Shown piece after piece: positions 30,476-42,047 of a stretch of 64,000 nucleotides of DNA (positions are counted from its first letter, which is position 1; each line of letters starts with the position of its first letter). The stretch spans positions 20,436,641 through 20,500,640 of the forward strand of contig NC_012878.2 of assembly GCF_000003195.3 (NCBI RefSeq), in the 5' to 3' direction. A model generated the notes under the pieces. It ran no database searches and had not been told where the DNA came from. It saw only the letters and a program-made list of their open reading frames with translations. The DNA is from Sorghum bicolor. Taxonomy: Eukaryota > Streptophyta > Magnoliopsida > Poales > Poaceae. Made by a program: the position numbers and the translations under genes.

Positions 30476-33400
30476 AGAAATGGTTCACCAGGTACCCATC
30501 GAATTTGGTGGCCATAGTTTTCCCACTAGCATGATTGTTTTTAAAGACCAAGAAATTGATGTCATACTAGGCATGAACTGGATGGCACAACGAGGGGTTG
30601 TGCTAGACACTTTGCATCGAACCATTAAAATCCCATTGCCCAATGAGAATTCCTATTTGCTAATTCAATTAGTTACTCCCAAGCGGGCAATTGGGCAAGT
30701 TCATGCCACTAATGTGTCTGCAGTTAAAGATATCCCGGTAGTTCGAGAATTTCCGGACGTGTTTCCGGAAGACCTACCAGGTCTGCCACCGGACCGGGAT
30801 GTACAATTCAGTATAGAATTGAAACCAGGGACAGCCCCAATATCTCGAAGGGCCTACAGAATGGCACCGAAAGAGCTGGCCGAATTAAAAACCCAACTAC
30901 AAGAGCTGTTGCAGAAAGGTTTTATTCAGCCCAGTTCTTCTCCATGGGGTTGCCCAGCCTTGTTTGTGAAAAAGAAAGATCAAACATTAAGGCTGTGTGT
31001 CGACTATCGTCCCCTAAATGAGGTGACGATTAAAAATAAGTACCCTTTGCCCCGCATTGACTTATTGTTCGACCAGTTAGCCGGGGCCAAAGTATTCTCA
31101 AAAATTGATTTGAGATCAGGGTACCACCAAATTAAAATTAGGCCGGAAGATGTGCCCAAGACAACTTTTACAACCCGTTACGGGCTGTATGAATACTTGG
31201 TAATGTCTTTTGGGTTGACCAATGCACCGGCCCATTTCATGTACCTGATGAACTCTGTCTTCATGCCAGAACTAGATAAATTTGTGGTCGTCTTTATTGA
31301 TGACATCTTAATCTATTCCAAGACTAAGAAAGAACATGCTGAACATCTGAAAATCATGCTGACCCGTCTTAGGGAGCATCAACTATATGCCAAATTTAGC
31401 AAATGTGAGTTCTGGCTGGACAAAGTTCATTTCCTGGGTCATGTATTATCAGCGGAGGGAGTCGCTGTAGACCCAGGCAAGGTAGAAGATGTGTTGAATT
31501 GGAAACCCCCAACTACGGTACATGAGGTCCGTAGTTTTCTGGGTATGGCGGGATATTATCGTCGTTTTATCCCGGACTTTTCAAGAGTCGCCAAACCTAT
31601 CACGACCTTGCTCAAGAATCAAACAAAATTTGTTTGGTCACCTCAATGTGAGCAAGCCTTTCAGACTCTAAAATGGTTATTGACAACTGCACCTGTCTTA
31701 GCCCAGCCAAACATTGAAAAACCCTTTGATGTGTATTGTGACGCATCAGGGATTGGGATAGGCTGTGTGCTAATGCAGGAGGGTCGCGTAATTGCATATG
31801 CCTCCAGATAGCTTAAACCACATGAAGAGAATTACCCGACCCATGATCTTGAACTAGCCGCCGTAGTACATGCATTAAAGATCTGGCGCCATTATCTATT
31901 GGGGAACACATGTCATTTATACACCGATCACAAAAGCTTGAAGTATATTTTTACTCAAGCCGAGCTTAATATGCGCCAACGAAGGTGGCTAGAACTAATC
32001 AAAGATTACGACCTTGAGGTGCATTATCATCCTGGCAAGGCGAATGTAGTAGCTGATGCCCTCAGTCGTAAGGCTCACTATAATTGCTTAACAGTGACGC
32101 CTAGAGATATAACTTTGTGCCAAGAGCTAGGGAACTTGGGGATAGAAATGATTTCCCAAGGAAGCTTTGCCAATCTAAAGATTGAGTTTAATCTCGAAGC
32201 TCAAATCATAGAGGCACAAAAGGAAGACAAAGGCATGAAACATCTTAAAGAGAAAGTTTCTAATAGAGCACCTACAGACTTTAAGGTGGATGATGCAGGA
32301 GTGATCTGGTTCAAGAACCGGTTAGTGGTTCCAAAGGTACCTGAGCTACGTCAACGAATCCTGGATGAAGCTCATACCACGAGGTATTCTATTCATCCGG
32401 GGAGCAATAAGATGTATCAGGACCTAAAGCAAAGGTTTTGGTGGACAAAAATGAAGATAGAAATAGCTCGCTATGTGGCCCAATGCGATACCTGCCGAAA
32501 GGTCAAAGCTATTCATCTCAAGTCCGCTGGGGAGTTGCAACCTTTGCCTATTCCAGCGTGGAAATGGGATGATATTAGTATGGATTTCATAGTAGGATTG
32601 CCCAAGACAGCCAGAGGCTTTGATTCTATTTGGGTCATTGTGGATCGTCTCACCAAAACAGCACACTTCTTACCTGTAAGGAAATCCTATTATACCTCCA
32701 CCTATGCTAAGATCTATTTTGATCGTATACTAAGTCTGCATGGGGTGCCAAAGACAATAGTGTCAGATAGAGGCACACAATTTGTCTCCCAGTTCTGAAA
32801 ATGCTTACATGAATCTTTGGGCACCAAACTTTTATACAGCACAGCCTACCACCCTCAAACGGGTGGGCAAACTGAAAAAGGTGACTCAAACTCTAGAAGA
32901 TCTATTGAGATCTTGTGCCCTAAATTTTCCGGATAAATGGGATGACTGTTTGCCTCTAGCAGAATTTTCTTACAACAATAGCTACCAAGAGAGTATCAAG
33001 ATGGCTCCCTTTGAGGCACTATATGGTCGTCGATGTCGAACTCCGTTACACTGGTCAGAGCCCGGAGAAAGATGGTTCTTCGGAGTTGACTTAGTGAAAG
33101 AGACTGAGAACAAAGTTAGACAAATCCAAAATAACTTGAAAGTTGCTCAGTCCCGACAGAAAAGCTATGCCGATAAAAGGCGTCGACCATGAAGATTCGC
33201 CTAAGGTGATCATGTGTATTTGAAAGTATCCCCAATGAAGGGAGTAAATCGTTTTGGTGTTAAAGGCAAGTTAGCACCCCGTTACATTGGTCCATTTCCA
33301 ATCCTTGACCGATGTGGACAGGTAGCTTATCGCCTTAAACTGCCCGAACGATTATCCGGCATACACAATGTATTCCATGTGTCTCAATTGAAAAAGTGTC

Positions 33401-33639
33401 TTCGAGTACCGGACCAAATCCAAGATATTGAAGATGTGGAACTTGAACCGGATTTAACTTATTCGGAGTATCCTATCCGAGTATTGGACCAAAGAGATAG
33501 AGTTACTCGAAGAACAACTACCAAGTGGTACAAGATACAGTGGAGCCAGCACTCTGAAGAGGAAGCCACCTGGGAATCTGAAGATTACCTAATGGAGAAT
33601 TTTCCTGAGTTCCATGCTTCTCTTCAAGATAACATCTGA
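30405..33639 (+). pseudogene. E4 pol: PR-RT-RNase H-integrase-chromodomain
   Basis: In order: protease C-terminus (DVILGMNWM); RT with YRPLNEVT and the catalytic FIDDIL; RNase H with CDASG, TDHKSL and VADALS; integrase with the zinc region (CDTCRKVK) and core [22 protein letters not shown]-terminus with SPMKGVNRFG; chromodomain (KWYKIQWSQH, ATWESEDYL). Breaks: TAG 31809-31811 replacing the Gln seen in E3 (YASRQL); TGA 32796-32798; a shift near 32875 after GGQTE; TGA 33190-33192; TAA 33202-33204. The domain order with integrase last plus chromodomain defines a chromovirus. Confidence 0.93.
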
Positions 33640-33830
33640 TAAATAGGTAGTGTACTCTAGTGAAGGAAAAGAGTGGCCAAAGTCATGTACTTGGTATATA
33701 TATATGTTATAATTGAGTAATCTTTCCCCACTTCTTGTTTTATGAGAAAGTTGAAGATAAAAGAGTTTTGACAAATTTCCTTTTCCATTACGTATCCTAA
33801 GGCTTTAAATCTCGGGGACGAGATTTCTTT
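33640..33830 (+). other. E4 3' untranslated stretch
   Basis: AT-rich, no coding. Includes a (TA)n run near 33697-33706 and CTCGGGGACGAGATT before the PPT. Confidence 0.6.
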
Positions 33831-33843
33831 AAGGGGGAAGGGC
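33831..33843 (+). other. E4 polypurine tract
   Basis: AAGGGGGAAGGGC directly before TGTAAC of the 3' LTR. Confidence 0.88.
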
Positions 33844-36169
33844 TGTAACATCCCCGATGTTACGGTTACTAAAATTTGGATCATGGCATCATCAGCATTG
33901 CACAGCCTAGTTGTTGAGCACACCTGATGCATCAACTTAAAATGAGTTTAATTTGGTTGAATGTGCTTAGGGAATTAAAGTGTGTTTATCTTGTATATTG
34001 ATGCTTGAGTTGGTTGCTAAAACCCAAGGGTAAAGGATTTCCGAAAGATTAGGGGGGAAAACCCTGATTTTTGAACCCAAGATTTGCCCCCTTTTGCACA
34101 ATTTAAAAACTAAGCAAAATTTGAAATTGAGTTCAAAAGCAAAGTTGTAGATCTTGTCAAGATGTACAACTTTGGTGTTTTGAGTTTTTGAAGATTCAAT
34201 ACAAAATTCAAAGTAATTTTGAAAATACAGATTTCCAGAAAGTGTCCCCTTTTCCAATTTGAACCTCCAATTCAAAATCTATTCGGAATTTTGAAAAGTG
34301 ACCAACATGAAAGTTGTAGAGCTCAAAAAGTTGAACAACTTTCATGTTGGGAGTTTTTCAAGTTGTTAAGCAAAATCAAAAGTAATTTTGGAAACCCTAT
34401 TTTATCCCCAATTCAAAGATTTGAATTTCTTTGAATTGAGTTGTGAATTCCAAACTGTTTGGCCAAATTAACCAATTTCCACTTAGATTTAGCCTTGGGC
34501 ACCAAAATATGATTTGTAGCTTATAAAATTCTGAGCAACTTTGGTTTTGGTGAAATTTGGTCTTCAGTTCAAAATTTGGGCGAATTTTGCAAAACGACAA
34601 ATTGAATGGATTGAGCTTGCTACAGTGATTGGACAGGGGGGGTGCTCTGCCGTCGGGACAGAGCCACCGTGCCCGGTGCTGCCACGCGCCTGGCCACGCA
34701 GCTGCTTGCCGGCTGGCGTCGCTCGGACGTCCTCATCCGCTGCGGGCACGTCGCGGTGAGGATAAAGCCTCGAGCCGCCGTGGAAAACCTTCTTCCTCTT
34801 TGAACTCTGACGCCGACGAGCTCCCTACGCTCCACGATTTCGCCCTCCCCGCTCCATTTCCAAGCCATTCGAGTGCACCAGCAGCTCCGCCTTGAGCCCC
34901 GCCACCGATTGCGCCCCCTAACGCAAGCTCTAAGCCCGCATAAGCCGCAGCTGAGCCATCGTTTCCAACTCCGGCCAAAGCGCCGCCGCGAGCACACCAC
35001 CGTGGCCAGCATCACTCCGACCCTCTCCGCTGCTGCTTTTTGCTCGGTTGAAGTCGTGGTGAGCTCCTGCTGCTTTTGCGCTACTCTTTTCACGCTCTAC
35101 TCGCTCGTGGTGGCCGGCGTTTGCTTGGCCGAGGCGGCCGTCCGCCATGGACGTGAGCAGGAGGGTTAGGAGGGAGTAGCGGTTGTCCCGTGTGTCCTAG
35201 GGGTTGCGCGAGAAGCCGGAGGTGCTAGCCCACCCCACCGCGGAGGCCGGGAGCTCACCGGCGCGGAGCTTGAGCTCACCGGAGCGGTGGCGGGAGGAAG
35301 AAGACGCCTCTGACAGGCGGGACACGCCCGTCAGTGGCCGTGTGTGAGGGCGGCGCCCGCGCGCGACGCGGGAGAGCTCCCGGGCCGACTTGGGCCGAGT
35401 CCAAGCAGGCCACCAGCGCGGCATAGTGCACTTTTTCTTTTTCCTTTTTGTTTAAAAATGCTTGATGTTTGAATTTGAATAGTAAATTTTGTGCTGATCC
35501 AAAAATTATGAGAATTTTTGTATAGCTTCCATAAAATGGGTAGAGCACAAGAAAAATGCTAGCTACTATTTCTGGTAGTTTGCATGTCTGTAAAAATTTG
35601 CTCTCTTAATTAGTAAATAAAACTTCTAGGAATTTTAATAATTTATTAGTATGTCCAAAAATCACCAAAAATTATGGGCAGTCTCTGAATATTATTCCCT
35701 GGCTCCACACAAAATTTGGTGTCTTTTGGATAATGTTTGAATAAAACATGATTAAACCCTTAATTAATAATTAAATAATAATTCTAGGATAATTAGATAA
35801 TAATTAGTTAATTGCTCAAAATTAGGATTTGAGTGATTTTGGGATTATGTGATGACCTGAGGTCATTAACCCTAATGACCTTTGGCATTTAATTATTGTT
35901 TGGCCTTAATGCTTAATTACTGTCTTTAATAATTAATTAAGAATTAATTAAGGTAAATAGGATTAATAATTAGTTAATTTAAGATAATTATGAATTAAGA
36001 AAAGTACTAATTTACAGATGCAACCTCTTGGGTAAAGACACTAAGTTGTTGAACAACTTTAATTATTGTTTAATCTGTGTTGCACCGAGGCGGCCAGTGG
36101 TATTTAACTTGGTCCCTTTTTGCATATTTGTCATACGAATATCATGAGTATTCATCATTTCGCGTATAG

Positions 36170-36304
36170 TGCACGTGACCGAAGGAGCGCCCGTTGAACC
36201 GAACCCCGAGGTCGGTGCTCCGTTCGAGGAAGTAGGATCCGAGACTTGGGAAGTCTCCGAGGGTCCCTCTCTGCCCTGCAACCAAGGCAAGCCCCGGATG
36301 CATT
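36170..36304 (+). other. LTR peptide block 1 of E4, 3' LTR copy
   Basis: Identical in layout to 14104-14238, ending in the GKPR codons inside AAGGCAAGCCCCGGA. Confidence 0.42.
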
Positions 36305-37323
36305 AACCCCTCCTTGAATGTTTTAAATCTTTTATCACTTATGAATTGAAAATGCTGCATTAGATAGTTGAGAATTGGGTTAACCTACTTGCTGCATTTA
36401 CTACCTTGATATTTGTTATCTTGTCCTTGGCACCTGTGTTATTTTGAAATCGTGTAGCGATGCTTAGCCCTGCTACTAGATAGGTTTTCAAACAAAGTTT
36501 GAAGGGTTGTTGTGGAATACACTTATGATCAATGATGTTTCAACTTGAGACCGGTCAGTGGACTTGCTTTAAGAATGGAGTCTTGAAGTAGTGTCTCCAA
36601 CTGTGTCGATTAAGGACCGGTCCGTTGGTGGCCTGATGGGTTGAGAATTTTTAGTACTAGCCACTTGCCCTCGGTAAGCTCGGTCTTGGGATCCCTCGAC
36701 GCGAACAGCTACTCGCGCACTGGGAGTGGAAAGATGGCGAGAGTAACATGTGCCCACCTTACGGATCTGAGATGACCGGAAAACATCTAGATCGGCTGTA
36801 GGATGGTGGAGTACTGTGCTCTCGGGTGCCGCGAACCTGGTCAAATTTGGGGAGAGCTTGATTTGGGTTGATATATGCAAGATTTGGTTCTACATATGTC
36901 GGGTGGTTAGGAACTCCAGCTGGATTGCTAAGCGGTTCGAATCGTCGTTGCTCCCCGATTGGGAGACTCAATCCACTGACCCTCATAGTAGTAAATATGC
37001 AACTAAGTAGTAAAATGAGAAAGAGGGAAATGTCTCATGAGGTTCGGATCCCAATTCCCGGACTCAGAGTGACATGAAGCTATGGCCGTTGGATAAATAA
37101 TACTTTATTTTAGGACTAGGAACTCACAGACTTGTCTGTGGGAGACAACTAGTTAGAGTGTCCTCAAACTCCTCGGCCTCTTAAGGAGAGGAATTCGCAG
37201 GTAAAACTTGAAAGTAAGGATGCACTATTAGTAAGCTTTTCCGCAAAACACTTTGGCTCCTTGCTCAACCACCCCTTGTCTACCCCAAGCCTGCATTCCT
37301 AATTTCTCCTCTTTTTCCACCGG

Positions 37324-37376
37324 GTAAGTCTTGTTGAGTACTCCCGTACTCAGGGTTTTCCAACCCCCTGTTGCAG
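37324..37376 (+). other. Conserved GTAAGT-hairpin-TTGCAG element (E4 3' LTR)
   Basis: Stem TGAGTAC (37335-37341) / GTACTCA (37346-37352), loop TCCC; a T-to-C change against the 5' copy falls in the loop only. Confidence 0.6.
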
Positions 37377-37450
37377 GTGAAGCTCAGGAGCCGACTTGTT
37401 TCGGATCCTGTTGTGTGACCGTCGTCGAGGTTGACGACGAAGAAGAGTGA
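37377..37450 (+). other. LTR peptide block 2 of E4, 3' LTR copy
   Basis: Same Cys-rich, acid-ended frame as at 15311-15384, open in this LTR too. Confidence 0.42.
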
Positions 37451-37895
37451 ACGTGACCCATGGGCAGGGTCTGTAAATTTGTAATCTGTATTCTAAAGTT
37501 TAAGTTGCTCCGCTGGACCTGGCTTGTAATAACACTCTGCTATTTGGAAGAACTCCTTTTGTAAATTAAGTTATGTAATACTTCCGCCGTTTTACTCTGA
37601 AGTAATATTTTGCTCTTGTGTCGTCTGTGATACTGCAATGTCTTCGCAACGAATGATCCTGGTGTTAAGGTGGCCACTTGCTATCCTGTAAGGGCGAGAA
37701 GAAGAAGTTCTCGTTAATTGACCATCACCAGTGGTCAGGATGAGCCTGCTTAGTACGCCACAGGTAGCAGTGGAATGAGCGTCCAGCGATGCTCATCGGA
37801 CTTCTAAAGTGGGAGGATCCTCGGCATCACTGTCAGAGGTCCTTAGGACAATGACAGGTGTCGGTGGGCCCAAACACTTAGGAGGTTCTGCCACA

Positions 37896-37900
37896 AAATA
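37896..37900. repeat. Target-site duplication of E4, right copy (AAATA)
   Basis: Matches 11788-11792 and completes the E3 RNase H frame when one copy and E4 are removed. Confidence 0.92.
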
Positions 37901-38199
37901 TTGCACAGATTACACAGCAAATAGAGCCTCCAGATCTTCAAAGCATGGACAACTGCGGCCAATTCTAGATCATGAGTAGGGTAATTGACCTAATGTTTTC
38001 GAAGTTGGCGTGAAGCATAAGCGATAATGCAACCTTCTTGCATAAGCACACAACCTAGACCGATACCGGATGCATCACAAAAGACATCGAAAGGCTTCTC
38101 GATATCGGGTTGAGCTAGGACAGGAGCCGATGTTAGCAATGTCCTCAACTTATTGAATGCCTCTTCACGTAATGGTGTCCACATGAACTTCTCATCTTT
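37901..38199 (-). pseudogene. E3 RNase H, N-terminal part
   Basis: The minus strand shows [20 protein letters not shown] and YASRQL, the start of gypsy RNase H with its first catalytic Asp. A TAG follows RKH near 37990, and another separates it from RT at 38200-38202. Homology continues to the E4 insertion point. Confidence 0.85.
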
Positions 38200-39471
38200 C
38201 TAAAGTAAGTGAGTCATAGGCTTGGATATTGTCGAGAACTCTGGAATCAAACGTCGATAATATCCAACCAAACTTAGAAAACTCTGAACGTCGTGCACTG
38301 AAGTCGGGACCTTCCAATCCAGCACTTCTTGCACCTTGGCCGGATCAACTGATATCCCTTCTTCAGACAATACATGGCCCAAGAAAGGTACTTTCTTTAG
38401 CCAGAACTCGCATTTGCTAAACTTAGCATAAAGCTGATGATCACGCCAATGAGTTAACACTACATGCAGGTGCTTTGCATGTTCTTCATCATTGCAAGAA
38501 TATACTAAGATATCATCAATGAAGACCACCACAAACTTGTCCAATTCGGACATAAAGACTGAATTCATGAGAGACATGAAATGTGCCAGTGCATTTGTAA
38601 GACCGAAGGACATGACGAGATACTCATTCAACCCATATCTCGTTGAAAAAGCCGTCTTGGGTATATCTTCACGATGGATCTTAATCTGATGGTACCCAGA
38701 TCGCAAATCAATCTTGGAGAATACCTTAGCCTTAGACAACTGATCAAACAAGACATCAATGCGAGGAAGAGGATACTTATTCTTGATAGTCACCGCATTA
38801 AGTGGGCGATAATCCACACACATGTGCAAGGATTGATCTTTCTTCTTCACAAAGATAGCCGGACAACCCCAAGGAGAAGACCTAGGACGAATAAGACCCT
38901 TCTTCAACAATTCGTTCAACTGGGTCTTAAGCTCAGCCAGCTCATTTGGCGGCATTCTATATGGTCTTCTAGAAATAGGAGCAGTACCTGGAAGCAATTC
39001 AATTTTAAACTCCTCATCCCGGTCCGGAGGAAGCCCGGTCAAGTCATCAGGAAATACGTCCAGAAACTCACACACCACCGGAATATCCTCGATGGCCCCA
39101 GATGTAACTACGTTCATTGTGTTGTGGATATGAATATCACGAGGAAGTTGTACTAAGAACGCCTCCTTAGTACTAGGATCTCTCAACATCACTACGCGAG
39201 TAGTGGTGTCGGTAAGAACCCTGTTACCACTCATCCACTTCATTCCCAGAATTACATCTATGCCCACACCAGGCAAAACAACTAGATCAGTAAGAAACGG
39301 ATGGTCTCCTATTTCCAGAGTTGCCCCCAAAACCACTTGATTGGTAGAAATATTATTTCGAGTGGCACTAATGCAATAACTGCCCCTATCAAGTGTAATT
39401 GCCTTGAGATTATGCTTAGACACAAAATCTGAACTCACGAAGGAATGTGATGCTCCCGAATCAAAAAGCAC
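38200..39471 (-). pseudogene. E3 protease and reverse transcriptase
   Basis: A 423-codon open frame on minus: protease active site FDSGASHSF at the start, VILGMKWM, then RT with [24 protein letters not shown], the catalytic FIDDILVYS (Asp pair kept) and KCEFW. It ends at TAG 38200-38202 in front of RNase H. RT itself looks whole, but neighbouring domains are broken. Confidence 0.9.
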
Positions 39472-39694
39472 AAGTGCATCACATTGGTTAACCAGAAACT
39501 GCCCGTGACTACCTCACCAGCAGGGATGGTTTCCACTGTAGTATAGTGAACACGTCCCCGACGGACGTTACCTTGGTTGGCTTTCTTCAGCGGGTAAGGG
39601 CAGTTGCTTTGCCAATGCCCCAGCTGATCGCTGTTCCAGCACGAACGATTGGCAGGCGGAGTCTTGGCATAGCTAGGCCCAGTGTTTCCCCTAG
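39472..39694 (-). pseudogene. E3 gag, C-terminal remnant
   Basis: The minus strand encodes a degenerate zinc knuckle (CWNSDQLGHWQSNC, second Cys lost) and a basic linker to the protease. The frame changes near 39495 before FDSGASH. Cut by E6 at 39694. Confidence 0.7.
39690..39694. repeat. Candidate target-site duplication of E6 (CCTAG, one copy)
   Basis: Precedes the LTR start TGTCGGCATC; the partner should lie right of the window. Confidence 0.5.
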
Positions 39695-40679
39695 TGTCGG
39701 CATCTAGACTCGTCGTCTACACACAAATGAGTATAAGTATGTGTGTCTCCCTAGCCCAGATGGTGATGCAAGTGAAACACAGAGAGTTTATACTGGTTCG
39801 GGCTAAGGATGCCCTACGTCTAGTGTGAGATTGGGGGTTTGTATTGCCTTGCACCCAAAGGTGCTTGTAGTAAGGGTGTACAAGCAGGTTGCAAGGGAGG
39901 GCTAAGTCCCAGGTCTTGACTTTGTGTGGTGGATAGAGCGCTGCTTGCTACTCTGTGTGAGAGCTCGCTTGGAGTGTGGTGTTTGTGTGTTGCTTGGCCG
40001 TGTTTTGGTTGTGAGCCCTAGCTCCCCTTTTATAGTCTCAAGGGGGCCCAAGTTTTTACATGTGTGACTAGTGATTTTCCTCTGGTGAGAGGTGGGGCTA
40101 CAGTCCTGACACTATAGAGGCTTGTCCATCCTGTCCTTGAGGCATGGCTGACAGCATAGTTACTCCTGTGGAGGGTCGCCGAGCCCTGTTGAAGTTGTGG
40201 GGGTCGGATCGGTGATACTGCAGCTTGTCCCGTAATAGTGGGTGAAGACAGCCAATAGTGACGCTGATTAATCTCCCCCATTCCTCTTTCACTGTGAGGC
40301 AGTACACCACAGTGAAAGAGGTAAGGTAGCATAGTACAAGAGGTAAGGCTACAGTGGCCAGGGTGGTTGGAATAGTCGCCTCCATGCCCTGCTGCGATAT
40401 GGGAGTTACTGCGCCTGTCACGTCGTGGGTACGGATGCCGTGTGCTGGAAGCCTTGTTCTGGGGGCTCGGGCGAAGCGGCGTTGGTGCCCGAACCCTAGA
40501 GGGGTCGGGCGAGGCGGAACTTGCGCCCGAGGCCAAGGGGGGTCGGGCGAGCCGTGGCTTGCGCCCGAGGCCAAGGGGTCGGGCGAGCCGGGGCCCGCGT
40601 CCTGGTGATCGCGGATGGTTCACTTTGTCTTTTGCGATTTTTATTGCTCTGATTTGGGTATCCCTTTTTATGGTACCCA
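39695..40679 (-). repeat. E6 3' LTR (about 985 bp)
   Basis: From TGTCGGCATC to GGTACCCA on plus, that is TGGGTACC to GCCGACA on minus. TATA box TATAAAAG on minus at 40034-40027. The right border is inferred from the purine-rich AGGCTCGGGGGCT on the minus strand just outside. No second copy is present to confirm it. Confidence 0.72.
40464..40603. repeat. 36-39 bp tandem repeat in the E6 LTR
   Basis: G(T/C)TCGGGCGA begins at 40464, 40504, 40542 and 40578, each followed by a GCCCGAGGCC-type block. GC-rich, four units. Confidence 0.75.
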
Positions 40680-42047
40680 AAAGTAGCCCCCGAGCCTTTG
40701 AAGGGGTGAAGGCACCCTTTCAAAGGTTCTTTTTCAAGGGACTATTTTGCTTGACTTGGAGCTTTTTTATTTCCTCCGGAGGGTGTAGCCCCCGACCTTT
40801 TGGAGGAATGGTGTTATTCGTTCCAAGGCTTTTACCCCTGAGTGTTGTAGTCGGGAGTATTTGAGGGGTAGGTTGCGTGTTCTTTACACGTAGTGCCTGT
40901 CCCCATTGTGCGAGGAAGCCCCCGAGCCCTTTCCCCACAAGGGTCAATCGGGTTCTTTCTCGTCTTGTAGTTACGTCCCTCATTCTTCCTTTCGCTCGAA
41001 GGAGGGGTGGGCAGCGCCGTACTACCCTCGATTGGCGAGTGTCGACGTTCCCCGGGAGCTGCAAGTGGGTAAATCCAAGTGGATGTCTGAGTGCCATTCG
41101 ATAGGGGTCGGCTAGTGGCCTTATGGGCACATCTCAAAATACCCGAGGGCAGTCACGGTGGATGTCAGAACCGTTCGCTAGGTTCCGAGGGCTCGGTGCC
41201 TTCCTCGATGGGATCCCACTCGCGTGACACCCGCATGGGTCTCGGATACGACTGGTAAAGATGCGTTGACCCCCTGAGGGGCTCGGACCATGGCCTCTAT
41301 GTGCTCATCTTCAGTCATCCCTTGCTCGGTCATCCAGAGGCGACTGTTCGAACCCGCTTTGCAGGTCAGTCTCGCAACCTCTGGAATGTAGGTGGCCGTG
41401 GCTTGGGGATATTTACTTCGAAAGGTTTTCAGATTTGATTATAGTGTCGGGGTCAGGCGAGACGGAATCTGCGCCCGACGGAAACCGCCTTGCAATTTTT
41501 GCTCGGGGTTAGCAGGGGGTCTAGCGAGACAGAATCTGCACCTGACAGAAACCGCCTTGCAATTTTTGCTCGGGGTTGACAGGGGGTCGGGCGAGACGGA
41601 ATCTATGCCCCACGGAGACCACCCTACGACTTTGGTCAGCAGGGGGTCGAGCGCCGCTTGCCCTGGAAGGAACCGCCTTGACATATCTTTTTAGGGTGCT
41701 CCTTTTGAGGCGCCGCGCGTGGGGAGTCAAAACGGCCGTGCCGTTGTGCCCTGACCGGACACGACGTTTCACCTGCGAAATTAATGCGTGCATGCGGCGG
41801 GTGTGAGAATCAGGGGAAGTGGGCGTTTCGAATTTTTCACCTGGTGAGGGAGCGAGCGACGCTTGCTCTTTTCCCCCTTGATCTTTCGTGCAGGCGGTGT
41901 GGCCACGGTGCGCTCCTTCTATAAAAGCAGCCGCGGGGGCTTCGATTACTTCCCTCCTGCTCTCGCGCAAAAAAGCTCTTGCCTCCTGCTCTCCTTGCCG
42001 CCGTCTTCTCCACTCCATCTCGCAAGCTCCTCACTTTGCTCGCAGCC
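40680..42047. other. E6 3' non-coding region with PPT-like copies and extra-gene promoter
   Basis: AGCCCCCGAGCC (PPT core on the other strand) abuts the LTR at 40685 and recurs near 40787 and 40917. A 67-bp tandem repeat follows (separate entry). A TATA box CTATAAAAG lies at 41919-41927 before the extra gene. No other gene is seen. Confidence 0.65.
41452..41650. repeat. 67-bp tandem repeat, three copies (E6)
   Basis: GTC.(G/A)GCGAGAC.GAATCT starts at 41452, 41519 and 41586, with a partial unit at 41646. It holds the same place upstream of the extra gene as the 69-71 bp repeats of E1 and E5, but the sequence is unrelated. Confidence 0.82.

Larger units (their letters stand above)
11793..37895 (+). 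mobile_element. E4: complete Tekay-type chromovirus (with E5 inside)
   Basis: Two LTRs, PBS, an extra ORF, gag, PR-RT-RNase H-integrase-chromodomain, PPT and a matching 5-bp target duplication (AAATA). Without E5 and one CAGAC copy the element is about 14.1 kb. E5 interrupts gag at 17706/29693 in a codon-exact way. Several stop codons and frameshifts make this copy non-autonomous now. The LTRs are near-identical by eye apart from a small indel, so insertion is fairly recent but older than E5. Confidence 0.95.
33844..37895 (+). repeat. E4 3' LTR (4052 bp)
   Basis: Aligns end to end with 11793-15828; the main difference is a short insertion around 35452-35470. Peptide blocks are repeated at 36170-36304 and 37377-37450 and the hairpin element at 37324-37376. 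Features described for the 5' LTR apply. Confidence 0.95.
8476..39694 (-). mobile_element. E3: Tekay-type chromovirus, split host of E4, E6 and E2
   Basis: A minus-strand element in two visible parts: 8476-11792 (3' LTR part, PPT, chromodomain, integrase, RNase H end) and 37896-39694 (RNase H start, RT, PR, gag end). E4 lies between them, and removing it with one AAATA copy rejoins the RNase H frame at [11 protein letters not shown]6 cuts gag at 39694 (CCTAG candidate target copy). The 5' LTR lies beyond the window. Catalytic residues are mutated and stops are present, so this copy is dead. Confidence 0.85.

Noticed and set aside
33657..33935. A 92-codon minus-strand frame at the E4 3' LTR start
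   Set aside because: It crosses the PPT and LTR border on the non-coding strand; the same LTR part gives a false extension of the RNase H frame near 11872.
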